Assembly (NCBI GenBank): GCA_014529385.2
Contig: CM043959.1
Location: 12,462,809-12,526,808 of the forward strand
Direction: 5' to 3'
Length of the DNA stretch: 64,000 nucleotides
From: Adiantum capillus-veneris
Taxonomy: Eukaryota; Streptophyta; Polypodiopsida; Polypodiales; Pteridaceae
Below the pieces are notes generated by a model. The model had not been told where the DNA came from. It saw nothing but the letters and a program-made list of their open reading frames with translations, and made no database searches. A program made the position numbers and the translations under genes. Shown here piece after piece: positions 13,531 through 26,288 of this stretch; position 1 is the stretch's first letter; each line of letters opens with the position of its first letter.

Positions 13531-14576
13531 TCATTTTTTCCCATCGGTAGTCTGTAAGTAAAGATGCCACCCATCCTCTCCACTTGGAAATAATAAAACA
13601 TACAATAAGGACATGTAAGCTCGATGCATGCTGGAGATTCTTTTCAAGCCCCCGTGTCGAAAATTCAATACAATGCCGCGATAGCCAATATTTATATCAT
13701 CCCCTTGTCCTGGCATAATTGCAGCAACTTCAGAACCCCTTGGAGCAAGATATTGCCAACCATCACAACGATGTTCCGCAATAACCATCCTCAAATTGGG
13801 TACAATAGCATCTCTAGACAAAGAAGCAGCAGATCGTAGAGCATTTGCATAGGGATTTACTCTATGCATCATCAATTGTAAACACTCTAGAATACTACGA
13901 TCTAAATTTGAAACATGATGCAATCTGTTGCGCAACTCATGTTTGGTATCAAAAAAACATAATTGTGTAAAGAGTGGAACTTCATTTTGTCCTTCAACTG
14001 GCGCTAAAGAACCAATGCTATGATCGACAGAACCATGAACCTTAATAGTGTATACACCTCTCCCACCATAATTAATAGTCTCATCGATATGGGCACCAAG
14101 AGACACAAATGCCAATGCATTATTATATCCTCGAATGTTTTGTGAGAACTGTCTACTTCTTGTTGTAGTTGAGCTCATCAAATCTTTCAATTCATTTGGT
14201 GGCTCACTCAAAGCAAGTAATCGAACTCTTCCATCAGAGCAACAATATTTACCCACAAATATTTGGATAGTCTTTCCTTCATCCTTCCAGGACTTTGCTC
14301 CACATTTGGAGCAAACATAATCTAAGCTTCCTAAGTTGTGCAAAACACACTTTTGGATAGAACTGGTCCCATAGACTTGTGATGTAAAAGGAGCGACGTT
14401 GCATATTCAAAGCGGATGGACAAACAATGCTTTTCTACTTTAGAATAGTTTCCTTCTACTATGTTAATTGTTGTCCCTACATCCATGGATTCAGAGTTTC
14501 CTTCATGTACATCATGCATGCTCTGCCTTTCATTGCACTCCAATAAAGTTCCAATAGTACTTTGTAGTGAATTCAT
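13531..14576 (-). pseudogene. Helitron protein, N-terminal region
   Basis: The first part of the Helitron replicase. The segment 13531-14343 has a CSKCGAKSW zinc-binding-like pair, then the conserved helitron-like stretch with MHRVNPYANALRSA, the block EHRCDGWQYLAPRGSEVAAI (about 13700-13790) and YPLLFPSGEDGWH-like text near its end. The upstream piece 14331-14576 is in another frame and would hold the start. Such proteins are normally about 1,300-1,500 aa and continuous; here the frame changes, so this copy is unlikely to be active. Confidence 0.75.
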
Positions 14577-14699
14577 TGTTCTCTCTTGTGCTATTTGGTG
14601 CCTCGCCTTTTACGAATCATCACACAGTCGACTACGTCGTGCATGACCAGGCGATAATATACGTGTACCAGATACCATCTATGAAATCAGGTGCAAATA

Positions 14700-16411
14700 G
14701 ATCTCATATAATATAAATATAATATACTTGTACTTGCTACAATTTTAATCAATCACTAAAAGATATTCTTATGCATAATAAAAATCAATATAAACTGGGA
14801 CATCTAATTATATATCCTCTAAACTAAATACATTTGACACATTGATAGTGACTCAATTCAAAAGTACATTTTGATGAAAATACAGGATAGCATTACATAT
14901 TTCTTCCATTAGTAGGACTAGGTCGTTGAGAAACTTGACGTTGCTTTGGTTGAACTAATCTAGCCAAAGCACTTAATTTATTTGAGGTAGCTCGGATATC
15001 TAAAAGTCTTGAACCTTGAACCTTTGTCAAAGCACCGAGCTTGTTGATGATACTTCTCAATCTTGGCACGATTTGTCGTAGTGTATTGTCTTGAATTCGT
15101 CCTTTTGATTCACGTTGACTTCGTGAAGCTTCTTTTCAAAGATTCTCAATATATGCCATTATCATCTGTTGAGAATCCTCAACTTCGGAAAGTTTCTCTA
15201 TAATGTATGCCTCACTTTCTAGCCTCTGCAAGTTTGATGCTTTTGTCTCTTCTCGCAATTTCCATAGTATCCCACTTTCAATCTCCAATGCAGAGCTTAA
15301 AGTTTCAACCACATCAGAGACATTGGTTTGCATTGTCTCCATCCTATTTGCAGGAGGCTTTGATCTCTAGCAAGGTTTCAATAATTTTCTTTTTAAAATT
15401 CCTCTCGACATGTTGAGCTGCTCTCTTTGTCGCACGCACATTGCAAATACGAAGAGATGAAAGTATCTGTCGTTCATTAGCTGATGCACTATTCCTCCCG
15501 ACATTTCAAGCAGCTCTCTTTGCTGCACCCACATTGCGAATAGGAAGAGATGCCAATATCTCCTCTTTACCCACTGATGCACTTACAGCTATTCCAGAAG
15601 ATATCAAGCCGTTGGTTGCAATAGCCAGTGGAATGGCACAACTAATCTCCATTTTACTGTACACAAAAAAGTACAATTGTTGCAAAGTGATATGTGACAA
15701 CCAAAGAGAAAGGTTTGAATGCTTGTAAATTAAAATGCTTGCTATTTTAGAATCAAAAAAATACATCATCTCTATCTAGATGTGAAAAACAACAAAGGAT
15801 TGCATGAGAAGTGGAAAACAAACCAAAATGCTCATGAATCACTTTTGTCAGTAGATAAAGTTATTCTCAATACATAATCAACCCCATCTACATTTGAAAA
15901 TGGGAGAAGAGCATTTAGCGCTCGGACGCTTGAAAATAGGCTCCTTATGATTCTCTATCTTATCAGGTCCTACAATGCTCTTTAGCGCATCAATTTTGCT
16001 ATAAACTTCAGATATAGAACAACAACCTAACTCAGAATCAAGGTAGAGGGCATATGAGTATCCCAAATTTACTCGAATTTTCAAAAGGCGTACGTTGCAA
16101 AACCATTGACTGGGATCATTCTGGATTCTGACAAACACCTGGGTAAAGGGTACCCCATCTCGAGTCATGGAAGTGTGATCATAGGTTCTCCAAGCTTCTT
16201 GTATAGTAACACCAGGAAAGAAACCTCGAACAATGCTTTTAAAGAAGTCAGCTTTGTTTTTCGGAGAGTAGTGAATCATTATGTGATCCAATACTATCTC
16301 CATCGCTTCCAATCCATGACCAAAACATTTAGCAGATACCCTAGGTGCCATAAAGTTCCTAAGAAAAAAATAAGAGACACTGTAAGTGTAGTTTCTCAAG
16401 GACTTCATCAC
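14700..16411 (-). other. Unrecognised ORFs upstream of the Helitron
   Basis: An ORF at 15878-16411 (177 aa) has ordinary composition (FFKSIVRGFFPGVTIQEAW, DGVPFTQVFVRIQNDPSQW) and no family I recognise. Nearer the Helitron, 15136-15342 reads as a short coiled coil, and 15367-15582 encodes two tandem copies of a unit with HLFLFAMWVQQRELLEMSGG. These may be exons of a gene captured by the Helitron or a separate decayed gene. No start or splice pattern could be fixed. Confidence 0.3.
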
Positions 16412-16508
16412 AAAACTTGACTTTACAATATGTCTCTTTAGATTAGTGCTCGAAGCAGTATAGATTTCTAGCTCTCTCTCTCTCTCCCTTTTTGAAATCC
16501 AGAGAGAG

Positions 16509-17540
16509 GTTTATTTTGAACTGTAATGCATATGTAATTGCATCAGAAGAGATGCCCTCACTTTGCATCACATGAAAAATACACCATTACATGTCCCTTT
16601 GGGACATGTTCCACTGTCAAAACACTTTAGAAGAACAGGTTGAGTTCAAGCCTCATAAAATAGAAATGCTTTTATTTCTATGATGCTAACATCATCTCCT
16701 CCCACAATTATCAATCACGGCACGATGTATAGAACAATCAGGTGTTTTATCTTATTGCTAAGAATGTTAAGAATAAGATGTTGATTATTCAAATGCCCTC
16801 TTCATTTCAAAACTCGTCAGAGTTCTTTATGAATAATAGTAGATAAATGCTAGTGTCATGACACTTACAACATGTGGTCACCTTTTGGTGATCAAACTGT
16901 GGTTTATTTTGAACTGTAATGCAAATGTAATTGCATCAGGAGAGATGCCCTGACTTCGCATCACATGAAAAATTGACCAGTCCATGTCCCTTTGGGACAT
17001 GTTCCACTGTCAAAACACTTTAGAAGAACAGGTTGAGTTCAAGACTCATAAAATAGAAATGTTTTTATTTCTATGATGCTAACGTTATCTCCTCCCACAA
17101 TTATCAAACACGACACGTTGTATAGAACAATCATGTGTTTTATCTTATTGTTAAGAATAAGATGTTGATTATTCAAATGCCCTCTTGAATTTCATGCCTT
17201 CATTTCAAAACTCGTCAGAGTTCTTTATGAATAACAGTAGATAAATGCTAGTGTCATGGCACTTACAGCATGTGGTCACCTTTTGGTGATCAAACTGTGG
17301 TTTATCATTGAACTGTAATGCATATGTAATTGCATCAAGAAAGATTCCCTCACTTCACATCATATGATAAACAAACCAGTCCATGTTTCTTTGAGACATG
17401 TTCCACTGTCAAAACACTTTAGAAGAATAGGTTGAGTTCAAGACTCATAAAATAGAAATGCTTTTATTTCTATGATGCTAACATCATCTCCTCGCACATG
17501 CAATTATCAAACACGGCATGATGTATAGAAAAATCAAGTG
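16509..17540. repeat. Tandem repeat, about 400-bp unit, 2.6 copies
   Basis: Units start near 16509, 16912 and 17300 with GTTTATTTTGAACTGTAATG or a close variant. Each contains CCCTTTGGGACATGTTCCAC, a stretch of AAATAGAAATGCTTTTATTTC type, and CACCTTTTGGTGATCAAAC. The periods are about 403 and 388 bp. No coding sequence is seen. Confidence 0.85.
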
Positions 17541-17560
17541 TCTTATAGGGTGAAGGCAAA

Positions 17561-17880
17561 GATCCCATCTTGGTTCAGTATGAAGGCTCTCTTGGGGTTG
17601 CCTTTTGAGTATCATGCCTTCTAAGGTCTATTGGAATTGCTTTAGGCATTTACATCAACCTCGAGATCTTAAAAAACCCTCTCCATGACATCAAAATCTA
17701 CATCTTTGGATGGAATTGCTAGTATGACAAGGATCCCATCTTGGTTCAGTATGAAGGCTCTCTTGGGATTGTCTTTTGAGTATCATGCCTTCTAAGGTCT
17801 ATTGGAATTTCTCTAGGCATTTACATCAAGCCCGAGATCTACATTAAAATCTACATCTTTGGATGGAATTGTCACTCACA
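17561..17880. repeat. Two tandem copies of a 171-bp unit
   Basis: GATCCCATCTTGGTTCAGTA starts at 17561 and again at 17732, followed in both by a shared text about 120 bp long. It may be a remnant of a larger satellite continuing from the 400-bp array. Confidence 0.75.
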
Positions 17881-17891
17881 TTTAACTCTCC

Positions 17892-17949
<58 letters not shown>

Positions 17950-18083
17950 TTATCTAGTATAGGGGCACAAAGATGTACTCTTTTGAGCACATTACCATTA
18001 CCAGAACATTTGATTTCATTTGTCGTCTCTCTCTTTCTCTCTCCCACTTATTATTTAGTTCACTTTTGTCTTTTCCTTCTTCT

Positions 18084-18136
<53 letters not shown>

Positions 18137-18276
18137 TTTGGTTGTGTATTATGCACGCATGTGTTCGTGAAAGTACCCTTTTCAGCTCTCTGTCTATCGT
18201 CGCATTACCAAAACATTTCATTTCATTGCCATCTCTTTCTTTCTCTCTCTCCCCAATTTTCTTTTACTCTTTGGTC

Positions 18277-18354
<78 letters not shown>

Positions 18355-18360
18355 AAAGCA
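17881..18360. repeat. Three long (CT)n tracts
   Basis: Pure or nearly pure CT runs lie at about 17888-17948, 18088-18133 and 18284-18352, separated by related spacers carrying CATTTCATTT and TCTTTCTCTCTC. The spacers resemble each other, so the block itself appears to be a higher-order repeat. Confidence 0.85.
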
Positions 18361-18479
18361 ACGGAGATCCAGACGGCCAAGATTGAGGAGTGGGGCTACA
18401 TAGCATCGCCAAAGAGCACATCAAAGGATTCGAGCCATACTCTGTCGATAGGTAGAGTGAAAATGAGGATGGATTAAGC

Positions 18480-18991
18480 ACCCAGACATGGTATCAGATT
18501 CACAGTTTTGTAACAATTTGAACTCATAGTTGATTTTGGCCTTTTGAAGACGTTAATATAGCATTTCATTTCATTTCATAGGTCATTTGTTTTGTTTGAA
18601 TGCCGTCCCTTTGGTCTCATAGGTCATTTTGGACTTTTGAAGACGTTAATATCAATTCATTTCTTTTTCTCTATCTTTTATTTTAATGAATTAGTTTTTA
18701 CCATCTATATTTAATAAAACATTTCTCTATGTGTGTGTGTGTGTGTGAGAGAATAAACAAAACAAATCAAATAATAAACAAATAAAATAAAAAATAAATA
18801 AATTGAAATAAAGATTTAACCAAAACATTTTGTAATAGTTTGGTCTTATAGATCATTTTGGCCTTTTAAAGACGTTAATATCACAATTTTGAAACATTTG
18901 GGTCTCATAGATGACTTTGGCCTTTTAAAGACGTTATTATAACATCACATTTCATTTCATTAACCTAGCTTACCTAAGTTTGGGTCAATTG

Positions 18992-19034
<43 letters not shown>

Positions 19035-19476
19035 ATGCATTTCATTTCATTTCATAATTTTGAAACAATTTGGTAGCATAGGTGACTTTGGCCTTTTAAA
19101 GACGTTATTATAACATTACATTTCATTTCATTAACCTAATTTACCTAAGTTTGGGTCGATTGTAATCTCTCTCTCTCTCTCTCTCTCATTCCATTTCATT
19201 TCATTTCATTCTCTCTATCTCTATCTTCACAATTTTTGTAACAGTTTGGTCGCATAGGTCATTTTGGTCATTTTTGTAATAGTTTGGTCGCATAGGTCAG
19301 ATTTAACCAAAACATTTTGTAACAGTTTGGTCTCATAGGTCATTTTGGCCTTTTAAAGACGTCAATATCACAATTTTGAAACAATAGGGTTGCATAGGTG
19401 ACTTTGGCGTTTTAAACACGTTATTATAACATCACATTTCATTTCATTAACCTAGCTTACCTAATTTTGGGTCGAT

Positions 19477-19530
<54 letters not shown>

Positions 19531-19732
19531 CCATTTCATTTTGTTCTCTCTATCTCTATCTTCAAAATTTTTGTAACAGTTTGGTCACATAGGTCATTTT
19601 GGTAACAGTTTGGTCGCATAGGTCCATTTCATTTATTTTTCTCTATTTTGAATTTACCTAACATTAATTTAACAAATCATTTCATTTCATCTACCTTAAC
19701 CTAATTTACCTCAAAACGTTCACAATCATTTT

Positions 19733-19787
<55 letters not shown>

Positions 19788-19833
19788 GAGTGAAAAAACC
19801 ATTTCATTCCATTTCATTTCATTAACCAAACTC
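18480..19833. repeat. Satellite-like repeats with CT tracts
   Basis: The phrase TTTGGCCTTTTAAAGACGTT recurs near 18865, 18920, 19090 and 19345, together with TTTGGTCGCATAGGT, CATTTCATTTCATT and TTAACCTAGCTTACCTAA, each set ending in a (CT)n run (18993-19034, 19165-19187, 19481-19528, 19735-19783). No gene is seen. CACTA copy A is inserted in CT-rich DNA at the right end. Confidence 0.75.
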
Positions 19834-19875
19834 TCTCACTACAAGAGGTTGTGTGCTCTTGTGACGCTGTTAGCG

Positions 19876-20050
19876 ACGGAAATACACTGGGTTTTTATAA
19901 CCCCCGGCGTCGCTAAAACCGTCGCTACGAGCGTCGCTACGAGAGCGTCGCTATATAGCGACGCATATAGCGACGTTTACACAGAAGACTATAGTGACGC
20001 TCATAGCGACGTTACAGAGCCATAAATAGCGACGCTTATAGCGACGCCCG
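19876..20050. repeat. CACTA A subterminal repeats, TnpA-gene side
   Basis: Many copies of a roughly 10-11 bp motif of TAGCGACG(C/T)T type in both orientations, often as back-to-back pairs. In this family of elements such arrays are the binding sites for the TnpA-like protein. The other end has the matching array at about 25605-25755. Confidence 0.85.
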
Positions 20051-20412
20051 AGAGAATTTTTTTTTGGTGGCAGGGCATTGAATGCCCTGCCACCCATCAA
20101 CCATATTGTACTTGATTCACTTTTTTAAAAAAGTGCAAAGATAGATAATAGACCCAAAATAGTCACCCACAAGACGCATTGTTTGCAAAATTGACAATTG
20201 TACACATCATAAGCAAAATGAATTGATTGGCAAATGTAATAATGACAATTGTACAACATCATAGGCATAAAGAATTGATTGGCAAAAGGAACTGCGGTGA
20301 CAAATGTAATAATATACATGGTTCAAAAAGACGTATAAAATCCGTCTCATGATACATAAGCTATGAGAAACCCTAAACTAATGCTATCTAGCTACGGCTA
20401 AACTGACGACGT

Positions 20413-21726
20413 CTAGTCAGACGTCTCATCGCGTCCAAGCGGCGTATCTGTCGGATTCTGCAAAAAAAGACAATAAGACAGCTTTCAGTAAGTATAAACA
20501 TATAACGACATTTATAAAACAATACAAAAAATAAAAAAGAGTAAACCCTAATACTAACCATGCCGCCGCGAGAACTGAGAATGTCCATCAGGGCGTTTAA
20601 GCCTTTCCTGCCTGCGTACTCGCGCTCGTACGGTGTGGGATCATGTCCTGTCATCGACCACTGTCAAAACATACAAAGATTTCATTATGTTAGAACTAAA
20701 AAACTCATAAACCCTAAACTATCGAACATGCATAAAGAGCAATGTGAAAACACTTACAAAATCGGCCTCAAATGATGCCCATCCACCGCTCCCCAAGTGG
20801 TGCGAGCTCCCTGCCTCTACTCGCGCTCTGGCTGCATCCTTTTGTTGCTTCCACTTGTCGGGATTCTCGCGCGCTGCTTTCTTCGCATTCTTCCAATCTT
20901 CTTTGGCCAGCCAATCTGGCCTGTTCCACCCATTCTTGATTGCTTTTTGCACTTCGGAACGCTTGTGTTTGCAGTATTGGCGCATTCGAATCTTCATCAG
21001 GTCTTCATTAAGGCGCTGATCCCGTGTTGGAACGGGAAACTCATCATGAAGTATGCTGATGACTCTGTTTTTTAAATCACTTGGTACTTCACTCCATTTG
21101 TTTAGTATGTAGTGTCTAAACAGCTGAGAGCAAAGACCACGCATGCGCGAGATCACCTTCTTGCCGTCATCATCCATGATGATGCCGCCGCTGATGTCGA
21201 CGGAGTAAGGCAAGCCCTCTGGCCGGTGACGCGTGAACCTGGGTGTCCCGGCAGGGGTCTCTAGCGGCGTGTCGATGGGGGTACGGATGTCAGGTGTCTC
21301 CACCGGCGTCTGGGCCCCGAAGCGAGGAGTGTCGAGTGGGGTGGCTCCTGGCGGAGTAGGTAGAGGTGTGTAGCTTCTAGGAACAGTCAGCCGTGCAAAA
21401 CTTGGCGTAGATGGCGATGCTGTGGCTGGTGTGGGGGCGGGCAAAGAAGGGGAGGGTAAAGAGCCTCGTCAAACACGATGCGATGTGGAGGCATCGGTGG
21501 CGGAATCCCCACAACAACCGCCACCGCCACCACTAGAGAGCCGGTGTCTAGACGAGTGTGAAGCTCGTCTCGTCGACGCCGAAGCCTCGGAGCGCGCCGA
21601 ATGCTCCGAAAGAGAGGGAGATGCGGATGGAGTAGGAACGCGCGATGATGCGCCAGAGCGATGACGGTCCACGTACCACTGTCTCTGCTGCGGTGACAAA
21701 GAAGAAAGAAACTCCTCATCATCCAT
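20413..21726 (-). pseudogene. CACTA second protein (TnpA / Transposase_24-like), copy A
   Basis: Starts at MDDEEFLSSLSPQQRQWY (21726). The family layout is a Ser/Arg-rich N-terminus, a Thr/Pro-rich middle with TPLxTP repeats, and a conserved C-terminal domain (LFRHYILNKWSEVPSDLK, NGWNRPDWLAKEDWKNAKK). Exons end at 20758 (donor GTAAGT) and continue at 20660-20559 and 20457-20413 (ending GRDETSD). Such proteins bind the subterminal repeats. In this copy the frame shifts within the Ser/Gly-rich stretch near 21450-21480, so the full protein is not made. Confidence 0.78.
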
Positions 21727-21899
21727 ACCTGCATTAAACACACGAATATTTAAACTTAATATTGAATGAATAGAGTAGACAATGACGCAAAGACCATTAA
21801 ATACAATGACGTAATGATGCATATAAATACAATGACGCAATGAATCGAGTGATAGAAGAGGCAAGTCAAAAACTCAAAATTTTCAATCAAAAGATGTGA

Positions 21900-23952
21900 G
21901 CGCGATTATGCCAATCGTGTGACTTCAAACCGGTAAGCTTTCCTTCTTTAGTAAAACACGTTCGGAGCGAGTGCATTACGCCAGTGGGGGTCCGCAAAGA
22001 TCGAATGGTCTCTTTTAATTTGCGTTTTTGGGCTCCTGTGAAAATCCATGGTGCTTTAGGGAGTTTTGTCGATCCATCAGACGCTGTTTGTGGCCAATAT
22101 TGCTCCATACGATCCACATTTCTAAGGTCAACTCTGGCTCCCAAAGTATCTTTCCTGCCGGTCAAATGGTCCCATAGTAGATTACCCACATTCTTGAATA
22201 TGTGCATTGGATCGAGCAAGTGATTGATCATGAGTCGGGGCCAGTATGGTAACTCGTACCATAGAGATAGTCTCTTCATCCCTGGAGGCAATCCGTCATC
22301 GCACATCTCCTTCTGCTCTAACCATGCTTGTGCAGACATCCTTGGTGGCTCTCTTCCCAAAAAGCCGTCGCGTAACACATGATTCTCTGGAAGATACGCT
22401 TGATGACCTTCGTAGATTTGCTTCTTCAGTGAGGGTGCCCTACGTGCATTCAGTCTAGGTCCACATGTGACACATGCTCTGTATCCGCTTGTTTGAAGCC
22501 CTGCATGTATACACATGATAATAGATCAACTATGGGAAAAAACAAGATTTACAGTGTCTGAGTGAGGAGTGTCAATAGATCACCTGAGCATTCTGTTAGC
22601 CCGGGATAGTCATGCATGGTCCACATTAGAATGCCTCTGATCAAAGCATTCCGTCGTCTTGTGTGTCGGCTCATATCCACCACCTCTATGCCAATCCACA
22701 ATTGTTGTAGCTCTTCCAATAGTGGACGAAGATACACATCCATATTCCCCACTTTATATCGCCCTGGCACAATCAAGCTTAGCCATAGGTGCCCCTTCTT
22801 CGTAGTCAACCACGGGGGAATGTTGTAGTTGACGATGACAACGGGCCATACACTGTAAGATGTTGATCTTTGACCAAATGGATTTACGCCATCCATAGCC
22901 AGGCCTAAGCGCAAATTTCGAGCTTCCCTGGTAAAATCCGACCATGTTCCATCTATATGTTTCCACGCTACGCAATCTGCAGGAATTCGTAGCACACCAT
23001 CCGAAGATTTATTCTCCTCATGCCATGATGCTAGGGCGGCCATGGACTTACATTCGAAGAAATGCTTGATGCGAGGACGCAGAGGAAAATGTCGCAAAAC
23101 CTTTTGTGGAATTTTTGTCCCGTGGAGATCTACTCGATATCTTTCGGAATCACATTTCGGACACTTCTCCATGTCTATGTATTCCCCTCTGAAAAGAATG
23201 CAGTCATTAGGACAAGCGTGGATAGAATTGTAATCCATCCCCAAGTTTCGCAAAATCTTTCTTGCTTCATCTCGGGAATCTGACATCACATTGTCAGCTG
23301 GTAGTATGTGCTTTTTCAGCAATCTACACAACATAAAAATATGATACAGTCGTGTAAAAATCTATCAGATCATTATACATTTAGAGTTCTATTAAAGTAA
23401 ACTAATTGTAATAGATCACCTGAAAAGCGCTGTGACGCTAGTGTCACTCCATCCAAACTTTGCCTGCATGTTGAGAAGAACCAGGAGTGCTTTCAATCTA
23501 GACATACGTGCTCCATTATACAATGGCGTATCGGCTTCACTTTTCATATCATCATAGATAAGCCTTTCTGAATCCATGATCGTCTCGATCATTTCATCAA
23601 TCTCGGGCTCAAACATTGCCTCGTTGGGAATGTGCTCTGCATGATCATCCCCCGAGCTGTCAGAGGCTACATCTTGTGGCCTCACATATGCTGCTTGACC
23701 AAAGCGCCTGCGAACACGTCTATTGGGTTGCAAGATTGCTGCTTGTTGGCCAGCGTCAGAGTCCGACGAGTTATAATTGGCAACAAGTCGATCTATAATA
23801 GATGGATCGAACTCGCCAAATTCGCGAACGTGCTGCAAAGAAACACGTCTTGTCCGTCGCACAGCATGCTTGCATTGATTACAAGGACATAAGACCCTCG
23901 TTGAGAGATAGGTGTTTCGGTTGGACGGTCCCACATCCTCGTCGCTACTCAT
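21900..23952 (-). pseudogene. CACTA transposase, copy A, shortened
   Basis: Three exons are seen: 23952-23420, 23323-22584 and 22500-about 21905, joined by short introns whose donors read GTGATC. Exon 1 encodes an N-terminal segment with CPCNQCKHAV (transposase-associated type) and acidic text. Exon 2 is the Transposase_21 core (MDGVNPFG, YSVWPV, NIPPWL, MDVYLRPLLEELQQLWIG, WTMHDYPG). Exon 3 includes CVTCGP, HLLDPMHIFKNVGNLLWDHL and GLKSHDWH. The DUF4218 and DUF4216 exons present in the intact family are missing: the reading runs straight into the second gene's 5' region. No obvious stop lies inside the three exons, so the loss is by deletion. Confidence 0.85.
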
Positions 23953-24014
23953 AATGAGGATAAAAAGCTTATAACCTGGACAACAAATTTAATATTCTAT
24001 TGGCATTCTTCGTC

Positions 24015-24074
<60 letters not shown>

Positions 24075-24334
24075 TTACCTCACATTCTCTAGTCATGTCC
24101 AATCCCCACACACCTCGGTCTAGAGGTGCACGGAGATCAGAACCACCGGGTTATAATCTCGTCTTTATTGGTCAATACCTATATTTGTGGGTACAAGAAA
24201 TCTACACACCCACGTCTACATGATAATGCATGTAGTGGACAAAACCCCTTTGCCTCTTCTCTAGCTGTAGCACTTCACTTCATCTTAACATCTTTTCACA
24301 GTAGATCTTTTCACTGTTCGTCTAACTCTAAACC

Positions 24335-24770
24335 CTAAACCGTAAGTAATTCTTGCGTGGACTCGATCTAACGTAAATAAGCGTAAATCTAAATAAACGT
24401 AAATCTAACTAAAAATAAAGCTAAATCTAATTTAACATAAGTCTAATGACTAGAGGTTGTGTAGATGGTCATTGTGTCGGGGATGTAGTGACTCTTGCCG
24501 CCCTGAAGATCCACCTTCTTCCCTATCTTCTGAAGACATTTCACCAGTACTTTTGGATCGACGGAGCCCACCATGAGTGAAGGCAGCAATACCCTATATT
24601 CCATTGAGGGCTTTCTTCACCCGCTTCATGCAGGCATCGTAGTCTATGGAGACCTAAATCTAATCTAATATAACGTAAATCTAAATCTAGCTTAAATAAA
24701 CGTAAATCTAGTTAAAAATAAACCTAAATCTAATTTAATGTAAGTCTACATATAACCTAATCTTTAACGT
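24335..24770. repeat. Telomere-like short repeats inside CACTA A
   Basis: Degenerate repeats of TAAACGTAAATCTAA / TAAACCTAAATC type flank the HMA fragment (about 24335-24445 and 24655-24770), beginning with AACTCTAAACCCTAAACCG. They resemble interstitial plant telomere repeat (CCCTAAA) that has drifted. Copies B (34370-34640, 35078-35240) and C (52370-52503, 52930-53190) have the same blocks. Confidence 0.65.
24446..24653 (-). pseudogene. Captured HMA/HIPP-like gene fragment in CACTA A
   Basis: The minus strand encodes IDCDACMKRVKKALN, a heavy-metal-associated domain start with the CxxC metal site, and further on, in another frame, VDPKVLVKCLQKIGKKVDL, the usual end of such a domain in plant HIPP proteins. 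A stop and a frame change make it a pseudogene. The same fragment is in copies B and C, longer there, so capture preceded the spread of this family. Confidence 0.72.
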
Positions 24771-25009
24771 CTTTTAAGATAGTTTCCTACGACGTTATAA
24801 CTCTCTTCTTCTTGTGTGTGTGCGTGTGTGTGGATGTGTGTGCCAATAAAAAGAGATAAATGGTATAACCTTTCTATCACCCATGCCAAGTATGATAGAT
24901 TGATTATGCCATTTCCCTCTTGAATAATAGGTCTTGAGTTCAACTCCTCGTCGGCTAGATCTTTAGGTCTTTTAATTTTAATTAGTTTCCTACGACGTTA
25001 AATTAGTTT

Positions 25010-25242
25010 CAGATCTCTCTTTCTCTCTCAATGTGTGTGCGTTTTTTTGGATCGTATGCATGTTTTCTCTCTCTTTTCCTCTCTCAATGTGTGCGTTTTT
25101 TGTTTATGCATGTTCTCTCTCTCTTTTCCTCTCTCAATGCGTGCGTTTTTTGTTTATGCATGCTCTCTCTCTCTTTTTCCCTCTCAATGTGTGTGTGCAT
25201 TCTTTGTTTATGTATGTGTGTGTGCGCGTTTTTGTTTTTGTT

Positions 25243-25294
<52 letters not shown>

Positions 25295-25445
25295 AACACT
25301 ATGTGTGTGTGTGTATGTGTGTGTGAGAGAGAGAGAGAGAGGGAGAGAGAAAGAGGGGAAGGGAACATGAGAATGAGGAGAGGGAAGGAGCATACCTGGC
25401 TCTCCTTCCTCTCCTCGTGTGTGTGTGTGTGTGTGTGTGGAGAAG

Positions 25446-25510
<65 letters not shown>

Positions 25511-25575
25511 TGGAGAGCGTTACCTGCTCCTTGCTTGAGGGCGCCGAAAAACTCAGATCTGAGATCTGAGTTTTT
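25010..25575. repeat. Minisatellite, CT/GT tracts and palindrome near CACTA A end
   Basis: About four copies of a roughly 50-bp unit (CTCTCAATGTGTGCG, TTTTTTGTTTATGCATG) at 25020-25240 are followed by (CT)n, (GT)n and (GA)n tracts and then a 29-bp palindrome with arms AAAAACTCAGATCT at 25547-25575. Copies B and C share the minisatellite; copies A and C share the palindrome. Confidence 0.85.
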
Positions 25576-25771
25576 GGGCGCGCTCGGTTATTTTTTTACC
25601 CCAGCCGGCGTTGCTATGAGCGTCGCTATAAGCGTCGCTATGAGCGTCGCAAATTTCTTTGTAAATTTGCGACGCTCATAGCGACGCTTATAGCGACGCT
25701 CATAGCGACGTCGGGAATTTTTTTTTGGAGCGTCGCTGTGTGAGCGTCACTAATATGAAGAGCCTCTTGTA

Positions 25772-25777
<6 letters not shown>

Positions 25778-25808
<31 letters not shown>

Positions 25809-26086
25809 AGTGAAAAAACAAATGATAACAAATCAAAAATCAAAATCTTTACCTGCTGAGTGACCTGGTTGAGCTTCACACCCCGCCTCCGCTTGCACAC
25901 ACTGCTGTCTTCTACAATAAAAAAGATAGCGTGAGAGAGCCTATCTCTACAATCTCTACATATCTAAAATAAAAAATAAAAAAGACAGCGTGAGAGAACG
26001 GGTAGTAAAGCCGTGGCGGGAGCAGGAGAGAGAGAGCGGGCAGCAAAGCTTGGCAGGAGCAGGAGCGGGAGCAGCTTAAGCAAGAT

Positions 26087-26126
<40 letters not shown>

Positions 26127-26225
26127 CGTGTGGGATTTCTCTGTCGGCCTGTGTCACATTCTAGAGAGCTGGCTAGCCCAATCAGGACATGTTCTACATG
26201 AGCCTCATACAACAGTAAAAAAAAG

Positions 26226-26288
<63 letters not shown>

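Larger units (their letters stand above)
9505..14690 (-). mobile_element. Helitron, autonomous type, decayed
   Basis: A rolling-circle DNA transposon on the minus strand. In coding order it shows an N-terminal helitron-like region (14576-13531), an HUH replication initiator (13438-12392) and a PIF1-like helicase (11147-9505). All major motifs can be found, but the frame is broken repeatedly by stops and shifts and by a tandem internal duplication at 11695-12535. The conventional 5'-TC and 3'-CTRR ends with a hairpin were not located, so the limits given are those of recognisable coding sequence. The fragments at 6481-9500 and 14700-16411 on the same strand may be inside the same element. Confidence 0.85.
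19837..25774 (-). mobile_element. CACTA (En/Spm) transposon, copy A
   Basis: A class II element whose ends read CACTACAAGAGG (19837, and the complement ending at 25774). The 3-bp target duplication TCT is at 19834-19836 and 25775-25777. Subterminal arrays of TAGCGACGC-type repeats lie inside both ends. The minus strand carries a transposase (23952-about 21900) and a second, TnpA-like gene (21726-20413). Compared with copies B and C it lacks the DUF4218 and DUF4216 exons, so it is an internally deleted and probably non-autonomous copy. A captured HMA gene fragment is at 24446-24653. Confidence 0.93.

Noticed and set aside
25031-25510. Secreted peptide family encoded by the CTCTCAATGTGTGCG minisatellite
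   Set aside because: All three plus frames are open because of the low-complexity repeat; there is no start context or conservation beyond CACTA copies.
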